DNA of 36,647 nt from Euryarchaeota archaeon Ods01 (GTDB lineage: Archaea; Halobacteriota; Halobacteria; Halobacteriales; Halorutilaceae), in contig JAQZCZ010000008.1 of the NCBI GenBank assembly GCA_028751095.1, positions 1 through 36,647 on the forward strand. The letters are read 5' to 3'. Below the pieces are notes generated by a model. The model was given only the letters and a program-made list of their open reading frames with translations. It was not told the DNA's origin and did no database searches. How positions within the stretch are numbered: position 1 is the stretch's first letter; every line of letters begins with the position of its first letter. This document shows positions 5,741 to 14,152 of the stretch, in pieces. A program made the translations under genes and the position numbers.

Positions 5741-6829
5741 CTACTCTACCTCAGGAACTTCCTCGTCCCCGAGCGAACCCCGTCCTATACCTCCGAATAC
5801 CGCGGTACTCGCCATACCGATACCGACCGAGATAACGACCGCAACCGCGAGGTAAACCTCGTCGACACGTCCGAGAAGGAATCCGCTGACTGCGTGGAGG
5901 GCGAGACCCATGCTGATTATGTAGAACGGTCCGTTGAGGTAGGTCCGGGGAAAGTCGTCGCGCTGTATGTACTCGTCGACGATACGTCCGATGCTCGAAA
6001 CAACGCCACCGACGGTGAGCCACGCTATCGAGCCTTGGACGAACGCCATCACGACCGGCACTGCGCCAGAGATGACGGTGTCGCTCGACGCCGTGAACTC
6101 CTGTACCTCGCGCAGACCGCTTGCCGCGCCGATGAACACCAGACCTGCGGCGACGAGGTACGTGATGAGACTGACCTTTCCGCTGTAGATGCCGTCGCGC
6201 GCCATATCGACCATTCTCTCGATGTCGTCGTCCATTCCCAGCCCCTTCATGATGAAGTAGCCGCCGAGGAGCGCCATCGTGATGCCGAGCGCGGCGTTCG
6301 GCAGGTCGAAGAAGCTCATCAGTATGTCGATGGGGAAGATAAGGAGTATGATGCCGACGGGTACGAGTATAGTGCCGCGCGTCTCGGGGTCGTCGAGGAG
6401 GCGTTTGACGACGTGGTACGCGTTTTCGAGGTTCTCCGCCTGCTTGACGACGGTGCGCTGGACGCCGTCGATACGGAGACGTGACTCGATAATGGGGATG
6501 ATACCCTCGTCCTCGGCACCGTCGGTGACGACGACCGCGGAGGTTGCGTTAACCTCGTCAACAACCTGGTCCACCTGAGACGCGACCGCCCGGTCCCTGT
6601 TCCTGTGTGTCTCACGGCTTCCGGTCACGACGGCGATTTCACACGGTTCGTCGGTCTCGTCGTAGAGACGCATCGCCTGAAACAGCGCGTTCAGGTCGCT
6701 GTCCTCGGGGTCGCTGACGCCGAACCTGCGCGCGGCGTCTTCGACTGCTTCGCGTCCGACGACGGGCGTCTCTATGCCCGCCTTTGTCCCGAGGTCGTCG
6801 TCCCTGTCGACGCAGATGATTAACAGCAT
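5741..6829 (-). CDS. DUF373 family membrane protein
   Basis: A 362-residue protein. The soluble N-terminal half starts MLLIICVDRDDDLGTKAGIE and contains VVTGSRETHRNRDRAVASQV and TDGAEDEGIIPII. Six transmembrane helices follow, the first near TILVPVGIILLIFPIDIL and the last near VYLAVAVVISVGIGMA. This order is that of the archaeal DUF373 proteins, whose function is unknown. Upstream are an A/T-rich promoter (about 6858-6870) and an AAAGGAGA ribosome-binding site about 14 bases before the ATG, so the gene has its own leader. Confidence 0.88.
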   Translation of the reverse strand: MLLIICVDRDDDLGTKAGIETPVVGREAVEDAARRFGVSDPEDSDLNALFQAMRLYDETDEPCEIAVVTGSRETHRNRDRAVASQVDQVVDEVNATSAVVVTDGAEDEGIIPIIESRLRIDGVQRTVVKQAENLENAYHVVKRLLDDPETRGTILVPVGIILLIFPIDILMSFFDLPNAALGITMALLGGYFIMKGLGMDDDIERMVDMARDGIYSGKVSLITYLVAAGLVFIGAASGLREVQEFTASSDTVISGAVPVVMAFVQGSIAWLTVGGVVSSIGRIVDEYIQRDDFPRTYLNGPFYIISMGLALHAVSGFLLGRVDEVYLAVAVVISVGIGMASTAVFGGIGRGSLGDEEVPEVE

Positions 6830-6880
6830 TCGCCTTACCCAATCTCCTTTCCGTTAGCATAAAAACTTATTCACCCGCTG

Positions 6881-7513
6881 TTACCCCATCGCGTCCGGAA
6901 GGATGCCGAAGAGCAGACCGTCACACTGGAGATGGCTGAGGAAGCCGACGAAGAAAGCCGTCGACGCGACACCGCCCGCGAAGAAAGCCGCGGAGGGAAC
7001 GAAGACGTAGACGCCGTATCCGACGGCGACGCCGACGATACCCGCGACGACGAAGCCCGCGCGGAGCGTATGCGTAATACCGCGGTGTCGTGGCTTGAGG
7101 ATACCGACGCCGACAAAGGCGGTCGCCCCAAGCCCAACCGCACCTACCGCCGCGACAGCGCCGCCGACGACGGGTTCGGGTGCGTCGGCTTCGACGGCGG
7201 CGGCGGTCGTTGCGCCTGCTTCGACCGCGACCCCCGACGCGAAAAGAACGTATCCGCCGACGGAGGCGGCGATGACAGACAGCCACCTCCGGAAGAAACG
7301 GTGAGGCTTCGCGGCGTGGTGGTCGATGTCGGGGAAGCCCGCGCCCGCGACGGCGAAAGGGAAGCCGAGGACAGCGCCACCGACCGCGAGCGCTAAGCCG
7401 CCGTTTCCGACGACCCCTTCGGCGAAAAGATAGGCTGTCAGGACGCCCGCAAGCGCGACTGCGACGACGTACGCCGCGACGCCGTACCGCATATGGTCCT
7501 CGAAAGAACCCAT
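6881..7513 (-). CDS. YdjM-type membrane-bound metal-dependent hydrolase family protein
   Basis: A 210-residue polytopic membrane protein. Conserved polar signatures are spread between hydrophobic helices: GFPDIDHHAAKPHRFFRRWL, RHRGITHTL and FLSHLQCDGLLF. The paired Asp/His motifs are those of the YdjM/DUF457 family, annotated as membrane-bound metal-dependent hydrolases; the substrate is unknown. The start directly follows the stop of lrp, so the two share a transcript, but the link in function is unclear. Confidence 0.85.
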   Translation of the reverse strand: MGSFEDHMRYGVAAYVVAVALAGVLTAYLFAEGVVGNGGLALAVGGAVLGFPFAVAGAGFPDIDHHAAKPHRFFRRWLSVIAASVGGYVLFASGVAVEAGATTAAAVEADAPEPVVGGAVAAVGAVGLGATAFVGVGILKPRHRGITHTLRAGFVVAGIVGVAVGYGVYVFVPSAAFFAGGVASTAFFVGFLSHLQCDGLLFGILPDAMG

Positions 7514-7966
7514 TCAGTAGTCGAACTCTATGTCTTCGCCTTCCTTAACCGTGGAGAGGACGACGTTAGTATTGGTCTCGCGGACCATCGGACTGTTGAG
7601 GAGGTCCTTGATGGTGTCGTTCATCTCCTCGGTGTCCTTGAACTTGCCCGTGGCAATGATGTCGAAGTCGCCCGTGACCTCGTAGACGTTGAGGAACGAG
7701 TCCTCTTCCTCTAGCTCGCCGACGAGGTCGCGGAGACCGTCACCCTCTGCCTTAATCATGAGGACACAGGTGACGGTGTAGCCGAGGTCGGGATAGCTGA
7801 TGACGGGCTTGAACCCCTCTATGATACCCTCCTCCTCCATATCTTTCAGGTGGTTGCTGACGGTCGTGACCGACACGTCGAGTTCCTCGGCGATGCTTCT
7901 CAGGCTTGCACGACCGTCCTCCAAGAGGAGGTTGATAATCTTGAGGTCGAGGTTGTCATACGTCAT
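7514..7966 (-). CDS. lrp: Lrp/AsnC family transcriptional regulator
   Basis: A 150-residue regulator. The N-terminal winged helix (LDLKIINLLLEDGRASLRSI, then ELDVSVTTVSNHLKDMEEEG) is followed by an alpha/beta RAM ligand-binding domain (about residues 65-150) containing VYEVTGDFDIIATGKF, the usual effector-pocket region. It is divergent from glnA with a 189-base intergenic region, the common haloarchaeal arrangement in which an Lrp protein is linked to glutamine synthetase. Control of glnA by this protein is inference. A TTTAAG element about 28 bases upstream of the ATG fits a nearly leaderless start. Confidence 0.93.
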   Translation of the reverse strand: MTYDNLDLKIINLLLEDGRASLRSIAEELDVSVTTVSNHLKDMEEEGIIEGFKPVISYPDLGYTVTCVLMIKAEGDGLRDLVGELEEEDSFLNVYEVTGDFDIIATGKFKDTEEMNDTIKDLLNSPMVRETNTNVVLSTVKEGEDIEFDY

Positions 7967-8067
7967 GTAAATGAACGTATTTTCCGGTAATCACTTAAAT
8001 CATGGGTTTTTGCATCATAACTGTTTTTTATAATACTTGTTCATAGGTGGAATTGTTGAATCAAAGG

Positions 8068-8146
8068 GTTTATTTCCTCCTACATCTTCCGAAGTATGTG
8101 TGGGAGAAGCTAACAAAGCTCAAACGAGCTTTGTTGGAAAGGAGAT
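8068..8146 (+). promoter_or_regulatory. glnA promoter, 5' leader hairpin and ribosome-binding site
   Basis: TATA-like GGTTTATTT (about 8068-8075) would start transcription near 8095-8100, leaving a leader of roughly 60 bases, unusual among the mostly leaderless genes here. In the leader, AACAAAGCTC (8112-8121) and GAGCTTTGTT (8126-8135) form a perfect 10-base stem with loop AAAC. GGAAAGGAGAT (8136-8146), a good Shine-Dalgarno, begins at the base of the stem, about 10 bases before the ATG. The hairpin could modulate initiation or mRNA stability. Confidence 0.6.
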
Positions 8147-8155
8147 AAACAAACT

Positions 8156-9487
8156 ATGACAACAGAAGAAGAAGTACTGGACGAAATAGAGGAAAAGGAC
8201 ATTAGCTTCCTCCGTCTGCAGTTCACCGACATCCTTGGTGTAGTGAAGAACGTGTCGATTCCTGCGGACCAGGCGGAGAAGGCTTTCGATGAAGGTATCT
8301 ACTTCGACGGCTCGTCGATAAACGGATTCGTGCGTATACAGGAGAGCGACATGCGGCTCGTGCCCGACCCCGACACCTTCGCGGTTCTTCCGTGGAGGGA
8401 CAAGGAGGACGGAGGAGCCGCGCGCCTCATCTGTGACGTTTACAATACGTCGACCGGAGAGCCTTTCGAGGGTGACCCGCGTTACATCCTCAAGCAGGCT
8501 ATCGAAGGTGCTGAGGAACACGGCTACACCGTCAATATGGCTCCGGAGCCGGAGTTCTTCCTGTTCAAGCACGACGAAGACGGATACGCGACCACTGAGT
8601 TCGCCGACCACGGCGGCTACTTCGACCTCGCACCGAAGGACCTCCGGAGCGATGTCCGGCGTGAGATTATTTTCACGCTTGAGGATATGGGCTTCGACAT
8701 AGAAGCCAGCCACCACGAGGTCGCGCCGGGTCAGTACGAGATAAACTTCGAGTACGCCGACGCGTTGACGACCGCCGACAACGTCGCAACCTTCCGGTTC
8801 GTCGTCCGCGCCGTCGCCGCACAGCACGACCTGCACGCGACCTTCATGCCCAAGCCCGTCCCGCGTATCAACGGCTCCGGCATGCATACACATATGTCGC
8901 TGTTCAAGGACGGCGAAAACGCCTTCCACGGCGAAGGCGACTTCGACCTAAGCGAGACGGCGCTGTCGTACCTCGCCGGCATCCTTGACCACGCACCCGC
9001 GATTACCGCCGTCACGAACCCGACGGTTAACAGCTACAAACGTCTCGTGCCCGGATACGAGGCACCCGTCTACGTCGCGTGGTCCGACCGCAACCGCTCC
9101 GCTCTCATACGGAAGCCTGCCGCTAGAACCGAGGCATCGACACGTATCGAGGCACGGTTCCCCGACCCGTCGTGCAACCCGTACCTCGGCTTCGCCTCGC
9201 TCATCAACGCGGGTATCGACGGCGTGGAGCGCGACCTCGAAGCACCCGACCCGATACGCGAAAACATCTACGAGTTCGACGAAGAGGACAGGAAGGAACG
9301 CGGCATCGACACCCTACCGAAGAACCTCGGCGACGCGGTCGATGCGCTAGAGGAGGACGAGGTCATCCTCAACGGTCTCGGGGACCACGTCTCCGAAAAG
9401 TTCGTCGAAGCCAAGAACGAGGAGTTCACCGAGTACCTGGTCAACGTCTCCGAATGGGAGATAGACCGGTACCTAGAGACGTACTGA
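8156..9487 (+). CDS. glnA: glutamine synthetase, type I
   Basis: A 443-residue GSI subunit that makes glutamine from glutamate, ammonia and ATP in the cytoplasm as a dodecamer. Visible signatures: [10 protein letters not shown] (Asp/Ser loop), the ammonia and metal site [10 protein letters not shown], the glutamate-site region [10 protein letters not shown], the ATP-binding region [19 protein letters not shown], and the metal ligand segment [20 protein letters not shown]. The length of about 440 residues and the lack of an adenylylation-site sequence place it in the GSI-alpha type, regulated by feedback and protein partners instead of adenylylation. A T-run follows the gene. Confidence 0.97.
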   Translation: MTTEEEVLDEIEEKDISFLRLQFTDILGVVKNVSIPADQAEKAFDEGIYFDGSSINGFVRIQESDMRLVPDPDTFAVLPWRDKEDGGAARLICDVYNTSTGEPFEGDPRYILKQAIEGAEEHGYTVNMAPEPEFFLFKHDEDGYATTEFADHGGYFDLAPKDLRSDVRREIIFTLEDMGFDIEASHHEVAPGQYEINFEYADALTTADNVATFRFVVRAVAAQHDLHATFMPKPVPRINGSGMHTHMSLFKDGENAFHGEGDFDLSETALSYLAGILDHAPAITAVTNPTVNSYKRLVPGYEAPVYVAWSDRNRSALIRKPAARTEASTRIEARFPDPSCNPYLGFASLINAGIDGVERDLEAPDPIRENIYEFDEEDRKERGIDTLPKNLGDAVDALEEDEVILNGLGDHVSEKFVEAKNEEFTEYLVNVSEWEIDRYLETY

Positions 9488-9510
9488 CGACGGCGTAGCT
9501 TCTTGTAACC

Positions 9511-9516
9511 TTTTTT
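9511..9516 (+). terminator. T-run after glnA
   Basis: Six T residues begin 24 bases after the glnA stop and lie just upstream of the next promoter. Archaeal RNA polymerase terminates at such T-runs without a hairpin. Confidence 0.4.
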
Positions 9517-9532
9517 CCTGCTGTAACAGAGG

Positions 9533-9560
9533 GACTTATTTGTGTGGCGCACGTAACACA
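9533..9560 (+). promoter_or_regulatory. promoter and palindrome before the ribbon-helix-helix antitoxin
   Basis: ACTTATTT (about 9533-9540) acts as a TATA candidate about 28 bases before the ATG at 9566. Directly downstream TGTGT (9541-9545) and ACACA (9556-9560) flank an inner GTG-GCG-CAC, forming an interrupted palindrome over the expected start site. This suits an operator for the ribbon-helix-helix protein, which normally autoregulates. Confidence 0.45.
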
Positions 9561-9565
9561 GATGT

Positions 9566-9784
9566 ATGTCAAAAGCTTCAGAGGAAGCCACGAAACAGAT
9601 AAACATACGCGTCACTGAGACGTTCCTCGAAAAGATAGACGAGACGTGGCAGGGACGCGGATACAACTCACGGTCGGAGTACATACGCCATGTCCTGCAT
9701 GACGCCGTTGAGAACCCCACGTTTGACCGTGATGAACTCCTTGCGCTCGCCGAGGCGGAGCGTGAGATACGCGAAGAAGAATGA
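9566..9784 (+). CDS. ribbon-helix-helix (CopG/ParD-type) antitoxin
   Basis: A 72-residue protein: the beta strand KQINIRVTETFLEKID, then RGYNSRSEYIRHVLHDAVE as the paired helices, and an acidic C-terminal tail (ELLALAEAEREIREEE) for toxin binding. This is the classic layout of a ParD/CopG antitoxin that binds DNA as a dimer. The TGA overlaps the ATG of the toxin gene. The frame is intact. Confidence 0.88.
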   Translation: MSKASEEATKQINIRVTETFLEKIDETWQGRGYNSRSEYIRHVLHDAVENPTFDRDELLALAEAEREIREEE

Positions 9785-10058
9785 CCGATGACTGGTCGTG
9801 GCGCCTCTCATCGACGGCGCGCGACGATTTTGAGGAGCTTGACCCTCAGAGCGTGAACGTATAGAGGGAAAGTTAGACGAGATATGCGGTAGCCCCTGGC
9901 GCGAACCGTCCGAGTACGGCGAACCCCTCGAAGGAAGCCCGTTCCGGAAGGTACGTATCGGTGGATTCCGCCTTTCGGTTACCTTCGTCCACGATGAGAA
10001 GGAGATGGTAGTCGCACGAATAAAACGCCGCGGCGGCGCGTATACTGCCGACGACTGA
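9781..10058 (+). pseudogene. RelE/ParE-type toxin, frameshifted
   Basis: The frame from the ATG at 9781 reads MTDDWSWRLSSTARDDFEEL and DPQSV, then hits TAG at 9865-9867. One missing base near 9853-9855 is enough to rejoin DPQSV-ERIEGKLDEICGSPW. The rest then reads clearly as a RelE/ParE toxin (REPSEYGEPLEGSPFRKVRI, then GGFRLSVTFV, ending VVARIKRRGGAYTADD) to the TGA at 10056-10058. The restored length is about 92 residues, normal for the family. Overlap with the antitoxin gene identifies the module. A sequencing error or programmed shift cannot be excluded, but there is no slippery run at the site. Confidence 0.85.
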
Positions 10059-10059
10059 G

Positions 10060-10908
10060 CTAACGCACCATACGCTCTATCGGAGTTACGAGTATATCGC
10101 GCGCACCTTCTTCGCGCACCGCGTTAATCGTCTCGTAGACATCGCCTTCCTCGACGACTGCGTGGACCGCGACCATCGAGTCGTCGCCCTCGACCTGCAT
10201 CACCGTCGGACCTCCGAGTCCCGGCATCGCGTCCTTTACCTGTTCGAGCGACTCCTCGGGGACGTTCATCATTAGATAACGCCGGTCCTCCGCCTGAAGC
10301 ACGCTTTCGAGCGCCGTCACGAGTTCCTGAATCTTGTCGTGGTCCTCGTCCTCGGGACGCGAGAAGAGACGGACCGACGACTCCAGCACTTCGGCGACTA
10401 TTTCGAGGTTGTTGACCTCCAGCGTCGTCCCCGTCGAGGTGATGTCGATGATAGCGTCCGCCATGCCCGCGTGCGGCGTCAGTTCGGTTGCGCCTGTCAC
10501 GTGTATCAGTTCGACATCGACGCCGCGGTCCTCGAAGAAACGCCGCGCTATGTTGGGGAACTCCGTCGCAACGCGTTTTCCTTCGATTTCCTCGACGGAC
10601 GAAACCTCGTCCTCCTCGGGCGTGGCGAGGACAAGCCTGCATTCGCCGAAGCCGAGGTCGAGATGGTCAACGAGGTCAACCTCCCCCTCACGCGCTTGGT
10701 CGAGTCCTGTGATGCCAACGTCCGCCGCGCCCTCTGCGACGTACTCAGGTATGTCGGCGGCGCGCGCGTAAAGAACGTCGATATCGGGGTCAACGGTCTT
10801 CGCGTAGAGCTTACGGTCCGCGCCGTTCTGTATCTCCAGACCCGCCTTCTCAAGCAGTTCGACCGTAGGGTCGTGGAGACGCCCCTTGTTCGGAACAGCA
10901 ACTCTCAT
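10060..10908 (-). CDS. hisG: ATP phosphoribosyltransferase, long form
   Basis: A 282-residue enzyme catalysing the first step of histidine synthesis, joining ATP and PRPP. The N-terminus [20 protein letters not shown], the segment [10 protein letters not shown] and the PRPP loop [14 protein letters not shown] are diagnostic. The C-terminal ACT-like regulatory domain (about residues 208-282, [18 protein letters not shown] onward) makes this the self-sufficient long form that needs no HisZ and is feedback inhibited by histidine. It lies at the end of the minus-strand array, 39 bases after the lipoprotein gene. Its stop is one base from the end of the convergent toxin remnant. Confidence 0.96.
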   Translation of the reverse strand: MRVAVPNKGRLHDPTVELLEKAGLEIQNGADRKLYAKTVDPDIDVLYARAADIPEYVAEGAADVGITGLDQAREGEVDLVDHLDLGFGECRLVLATPEEDEVSSVEEIEGKRVATEFPNIARRFFEDRGVDVELIHVTGATELTPHAGMADAIIDITSTGTTLEVNNLEIVAEVLESSVRLFSRPEDEDHDKIQELVTALESVLQAEDRRYLMMNVPEESLEQVKDAMPGLGGPTVMQVEGDDSMVAVHAVVEEGDVYETINAVREEGARDILVTPIERMVR

Positions 10909-10947
10909 TAGGTGGAACTTTCCGTCATCGTCCTTAACGCCGTCGAA

Positions 10948-11349
10948 TTAGGCTTCCTCAAGCGCCACCAAGAAGTGGTTACCGTCGAACTTGACGACGG
11001 TTCCGCCGACGGGATACGGCGCGCCCGCCTCGACCGACGGCGTCGAGTCGAGCGCCTCGCGTACCTCGTCGTAGACGTTCTGCGAGTCCAGCGGCTCGCT
11101 CGTCGCGTCCAGACCGTCTTCGAGGTCGCGTCCCTTGTAGACGGGTGCCCTCTGCACGGCGACGCGTACTGCGCGGACATTGAGACGTGGGTCGTCGAGC
11201 GGCACCGTCTCGACCCCCTCGCCGCCTTCGACCTCGTCGGGCGACGGGACGGCGTAGACGACGAGCGAACCCGCGGCGTCGTCTCCTCCGCCGAGACATC
11301 CCGCGATGACAACGCCGAGCGCCGCGACGAAACCGCGCCGCGTCGTCAC
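10948..11349 (-). CDS. Tat-type lipoprotein of unknown function
   Basis: A 133-residue protein with an N-terminal TTRRGFVAALGVVIAGCLGG: a twin-arginine signal followed by the lipobox IAGC, so it is probably folded before export and anchored outside by lipid. The mature part has a beta-rich, acidic sequence (SLVVYAVPSPDEVEGGEGVE) with no recognised domain. The GTG start at 11349 overlaps the Kae1-Bud32 stop (GTGA), so it is translationally coupled to that gene, a curious place for a surface protein. Confidence 0.75.
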   Translation of the reverse strand: MTTRRGFVAALGVVIAGCLGGGDDAAGSLVVYAVPSPDEVEGGEGVETVPLDDPRLNVRAVRVAVQRAPVYKGRDLEDGLDATSEPLDSQNVYDEVREALDSTPSVEAGAPYPVGGTVVKFDGNHFLVALEEA

Positions 11350-12926
11350 CGGTAACGCCCCCGACCCTCGATTTCACGTAGGCGGTCGCGCACCTCGTCG
11401 GCGCGCTCCCATGTGTAGCCGTCGTCGAAAGCCTCCAGAACCTCGTCGTCGTTCTCGACGGTTCCGCGGACGGCGCTACGGAATACGTGTAGGTCCATCC
11501 CGAAGTCCTCGACGTGGTGGGTCGCGTACGAAAGCCCGAAGTCGATAAGGAAGACGCGTTCCTCGTCGCGTCCCTCACGCTCACGCACCGCGTTACGTGT
11601 CGTCGGGTCGCCGTGCGCCATCCCCGACTCATGTAACGACGCGAGATGTTCGCCGACGCGTCGCGCCTCGTCGCGGGTCACGTCGCCGCTCAGGTCGTCG
11701 CCGAGCGCCTCGACCGTGAGCGTCGCCTCCTGCGTATCGACATCGAAGACGGGCGGCGTCGGAACGCCCTCGTGCCGCGCGTCGTGCAGGGCGCGCGCCT
11801 CGCGTCGTGTCCGCCGTTCGCGCAGACGTTTGTCGAGGCGTTCGTCGCGGTACGGCTTGGGTGCGCGTTCCTTGACAAAACGTCCGTCCTCGAAACTGAC
11901 GTGCGCCTCGGCTCCCTGTACCAGCGTACCGTCGTCCGGCGGGCGCTCGGGTTCGTCGCGCCATCCGACGCTCACCTCGTCGGGTCGCCAGTTAGGACGT
12001 ACGTTACTCTCGTCCACCGGAACCGTCTCGCCCGCTTCGAGCATCATCGCGCCCGTCACGGCTATCATCGCGGCGTTGTCGCTCAGAAAACGCGGCTCGG
12101 GGGCGTGGAAACCGACGCCGCGCGCCTCACACATCTCGGCGAGCATTTCGCGGAGACGTTCGTTACGTGAGACGCCGCCCCCGACGACGAGGGCGTCCTT
12201 CCGCGTCAGGGCGAGCGCGCGCTCCGAAACCTCGACGAGCGCGCCGAAGACGTGTTCCTGAAGCGAATAGGCAAGGTCCTCGACCGCGACACCTTCGTCG
12301 TACTTCTCCTGCGCGGCGCTCACGACGCCCGAAAACGAGAAGTCGAGTCCCTTGACCGTGTACGGAAGTTCGACGTAGTCGCCGTCCTTGGCGAGCCTTT
12401 CGAGCTTAGGACCGCCCGGGTGTGACAGACCCGCGTGGCGCGCGAACTTGTCGAGAGCGTTTCCGACCCCCGTGTCGAGCGTCTCGCCGAGTACGCGGTA
12501 ACGTCCCTTGCGGTAGGTCGTGACGAGCGTGTTCGCGCCCGCGGAGTCGAGCGTAACGGGGTCTTCGAAGCCCGATGAACACCGCCCCATCTCGATGTGC
12601 GCGACCGTATGGTTGACCCCGACGAGAGGCACATCGAGACGTAACGCCGCGGCGCGCGCCGCCGTCGCCGTGACACGGAGGCAAGGACCGAGACCTGGAC
12701 CGCGCGAGAACGCGACCGCGCCGACTTCGTCGCGGTGTCCTTCGACCGCATCGACGACAACATCGACGATATTCGCGGCTATATGCTCGCTCGCCTCGCG
12801 CGGATGGATGCCGCCCTCCGACGGCGCGTACGGCTCGGAGACGAGCGTCAGCACCTCGTCGGCGTCGGTGTCAAAGACCGCGGCGCTCGCATTCCAAGCC
12901 GTCCCCTCGATGCCGAGTATCTTCAC
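11346..12926 (-). CDS. kae1-bud32: bifunctional tRNA threonylcarbamoyladenosine protein Kae1-Bud32
   Basis: A 526-residue fusion. The N-terminal ASKHA domain Kae1 (about residues 1-330) starts VKILGIEGTAWNASAAVF and shows the metal-binding VGVNHTVAHIE and a VVGGGVSRNERL segment. It transfers the threonylcarbamoyl group to A37 of ANN-decoding tRNAs. The C-terminal Bud32 (about 350-526) is a small atypical kinase/ATPase with MAHGDPTTRNAV and LIDFGLSY. Both are parts of KEOPS; the fusion is known in many Euryarchaeota. The GTG at 12926 is chosen because the homology starts there; upstream in-frame sequence overlaps S27ae. It lies 16 bases after S27ae in the ribosomal array. Confidence 0.96.
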   Translation of the reverse strand: MKILGIEGTAWNASAAVFDTDADEVLTLVSEPYAPSEGGIHPREASEHIAANIVDVVVDAVEGHRDEVGAVAFSRGPGLGPCLRVTATAARAAALRLDVPLVGVNHTVAHIEMGRCSSGFEDPVTLDSAGANTLVTTYRKGRYRVLGETLDTGVGNALDKFARHAGLSHPGGPKLERLAKDGDYVELPYTVKGLDFSFSGVVSAAQEKYDEGVAVEDLAYSLQEHVFGALVEVSERALALTRKDALVVGGGVSRNERLREMLAEMCEARGVGFHAPEPRFLSDNAAMIAVTGAMMLEAGETVPVDESNVRPNWRPDEVSVGWRDEPERPPDDGTLVQGAEAHVSFEDGRFVKERAPKPYRDERLDKRLRERRTRREARALHDARHEGVPTPPVFDVDTQEATLTVEALGDDLSGDVTRDEARRVGEHLASLHESGMAHGDPTTRNAVREREGRDEERVFLIDFGLSYATHHVEDFGMDLHVFRSAVRGTVENDDEVLEAFDDGYTWERADEVRDRLREIEGRGRYR

Positions 12927-12942
12927 GGAAGGATAGAGTCGT

Positions 12943-13089
12943 TTACTCCCACTCGGTGTATCCGCACCTGCCGCAGTGCTTCCTGTCGCCGTGGTCGGCG
13001 AGGAAGGTGTCGCCGCACCGCGGGCAGTTCTCCTTAGTCGTCTCGACCTCGTCGCCGTCAACCTCGTAGTAGTCGCTCCGCGCGGTCAT
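12943..13089 (-). CDS. rps27ae: 30S ribosomal protein S27ae
   Basis: A 48-residue zinc-ribbon ribosomal protein, short but complete: [20 protein letters not shown], then [20 protein letters not shown] and CGYTEWE. Four cysteines (NCPRC and HCGRC) bind one zinc. The ATG at 13089 overlaps the S24e TGA, and Kae1-Bud32 follows. The order S24e-S27ae-Kae1 is conserved in Archaea, which confirms the call. Confidence 0.95.
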   Translation of the reverse strand: MTARSDYYEVDGDEVETTKENCPRCGDTFLADHGDRKHCGRCGYTEWE

Positions 13090-13412
13090 GCCTCAGCCTC
13101 CTCGTCGGCGGCGTCCTCTTCTTCCTCTTCTTCGACGCCTATCTTGTTCCTTTCGAGCATGTAGCCCTCTTCGATTTCCTTAGCGTCTTCGGGCGACTCG
13201 TAGACCTTCGCGTGTCCGAGAGTCTCGTTCATCCCGAACTTCGTGTCCATCTTGTGGACGAGAACTTCGTCGCTGTCCTTGTCGAGCTTAGCCGCGAGAG
13301 AGTCGCGGACCGCAAGCCGTGAAGGTGTCTCTCCGTCGTGTACGATACTGAAGCTTATCTCTTTTCTGTTGAGGAGTTCGTTCGCCTCCTCCTCGGTAAT
13401 TTCGATGTCCAT
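13086..13412 (-). CDS. rps24e: 30S ribosomal protein S24e
   Basis: A 108-residue protein: [20 protein letters not shown] at the N-terminus, then [16 protein letters not shown] and a [16 protein letters not shown] segment near the C-terminus, all typical of S24e. The tail is an acidic [15 protein letters not shown] stretch, a halophilic addition. It is 36 bases downstream of the dephospho-CoA kinase gene and overlaps S27ae by four bases. Confidence 0.95.
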   Translation of the reverse strand: MDIEITEEEANELLNRKEISFSIVHDGETPSRLAVRDSLAAKLDKDSDEVLVHKMDTKFGMNETLGHAKVYESPEDAKEIEEGYMLERNKIGVEEEEEEDAADEEAEA

Positions 13413-13448
13413 GGTTGTTCGGTTGCCGGAAAGAGAAGGGGACGACGC

Positions 13449-13970
13449 TTAAGAATTACGAAGCCCCGAGAGAATCTTCTGTGTGTCACCCTCCATACGG
13501 CTCAGTAGGTCTCGGGCGTGTTCCTTCGTCTCTTTGTCGACCGGAACGTAGACGATACCCTCGTCGGGCTGTCCGTAGACGACCGTGTCGCCCTCCGACG
13601 CTACCACAAGCGCCGGCAGTACAGCGAGGTCTTCCTCGCCCTTGACATCTACGAGTCCTCCTTCTTCAAGCGCCTCGCGGAGCGCACCGACTAGTTCGCG
13701 CGATACCGTCCCTGGTTCGTTCTCCACGCGCGCCGCCCGTCCCATCTCGCTCCATCTCTCAACGACCTCGTCGTCGACGACCTCGCGTTCCGTCCTTCCG
13801 TCGACAACCGCAACGTCCGGCACGACACCGGCTTCAAGCAGGTGGTACGTAACCATGTCGCCGACCGCTATGACACGTCCTGACAGACGGCTCTCGTCCA
13901 CCTCGGGCAGAACGTCGCCGAGAGGCTCCTTGAGTTCGCTCCGCATCTCCTTGGGGAGCGAGAGCTTCAT
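13449..13970 (-). CDS. GTP-dependent dephospho-CoA kinase
   Basis: A 173-residue DUF359 family protein, now known as the archaeal GTP-dependent dephospho-CoA kinase, the last step of coenzyme A synthesis. Conserved blocks are IAVGDMVTYHLLEAG, DVAVVDGRTERE, RVENEPGTVSRELV and VVYGQPDEGIVYVPV. Its position directly after Spt4 in the Rpo7-Spt4 cluster is the usual archaeal context. Its start overlaps the spt4 stop by four bases. Confidence 0.9.
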   Translation of the reverse strand: MKLSLPKEMRSELKEPLGDVLPEVDESRLSGRVIAVGDMVTYHLLEAGVVPDVAVVDGRTEREVVDDEVVERWSEMGRAARVENEPGTVSRELVGALREALEEGGLVDVKGEEDLAVLPALVVASEGDTVVYGQPDEGIVYVPVDKETKEHARDLLSRMEGDTQKILSGLRNS

Positions 13971-14152
13971 CGCACCTTGAGGGCGTAGCTACCGGAGAGT
14001 TCGACCTCCATCTTCTCCGCGATTTCGCTCTCGCCCGGCTCTATGATGACGACGTACCCTGACCAGTCCTCGCTCAGGTTCTCGGAGCCGCACGACGGAC
14101 AGACCTCGTCGCGCGTGACGCGGTGGCATTCTCGGCAGGCTAGCTTGCTCAT
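13967..14152 (-). CDS. spt4: transcription elongation factor Spt4 (RpoE2)
   Basis: A 61-residue zinc protein: ACRECHRVTRDEVCPSCGSE carries the two CxxC knuckles, and EDWSGYVVIIEPGESEIAEK is the conserved core that pairs with the NGN domain of Spt5. It binds the RNA polymerase clamp to raise processivity. It overlaps both neighbours by four bases, so translation of rpo7-spt4-kinase is coupled. Confidence 0.95.
   Translation of the reverse strand: MSKLACRECHRVTRDEVCPSCGSENLSEDWSGYVVIIEPGESEIAEKMEVELSGSYALKVR

Noticed and set aside
5894-6484. Acidic-looking open frame antisense to the DUF373 gene
   Set aside because: Its composition is acceptable but it lies inside a conserved gene with clear membrane helices on the other strand, and no promoter or start signal supports it.
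9781-10058. Programmed ribosomal frameshift in the RelE/ParE-type toxin
   Set aside because: There is no homopolymer or slippery heptamer near the break and no stimulatory structure is evident, so simple base loss is preferred.
12927-13061. N-terminal extension of Kae1-Bud32
   Set aside because: It overlaps the S27ae gene and reads as low-complexity Arg/Ala/Thr; the conserved ILGIEGTAWN begins right after the GTG at 12926.
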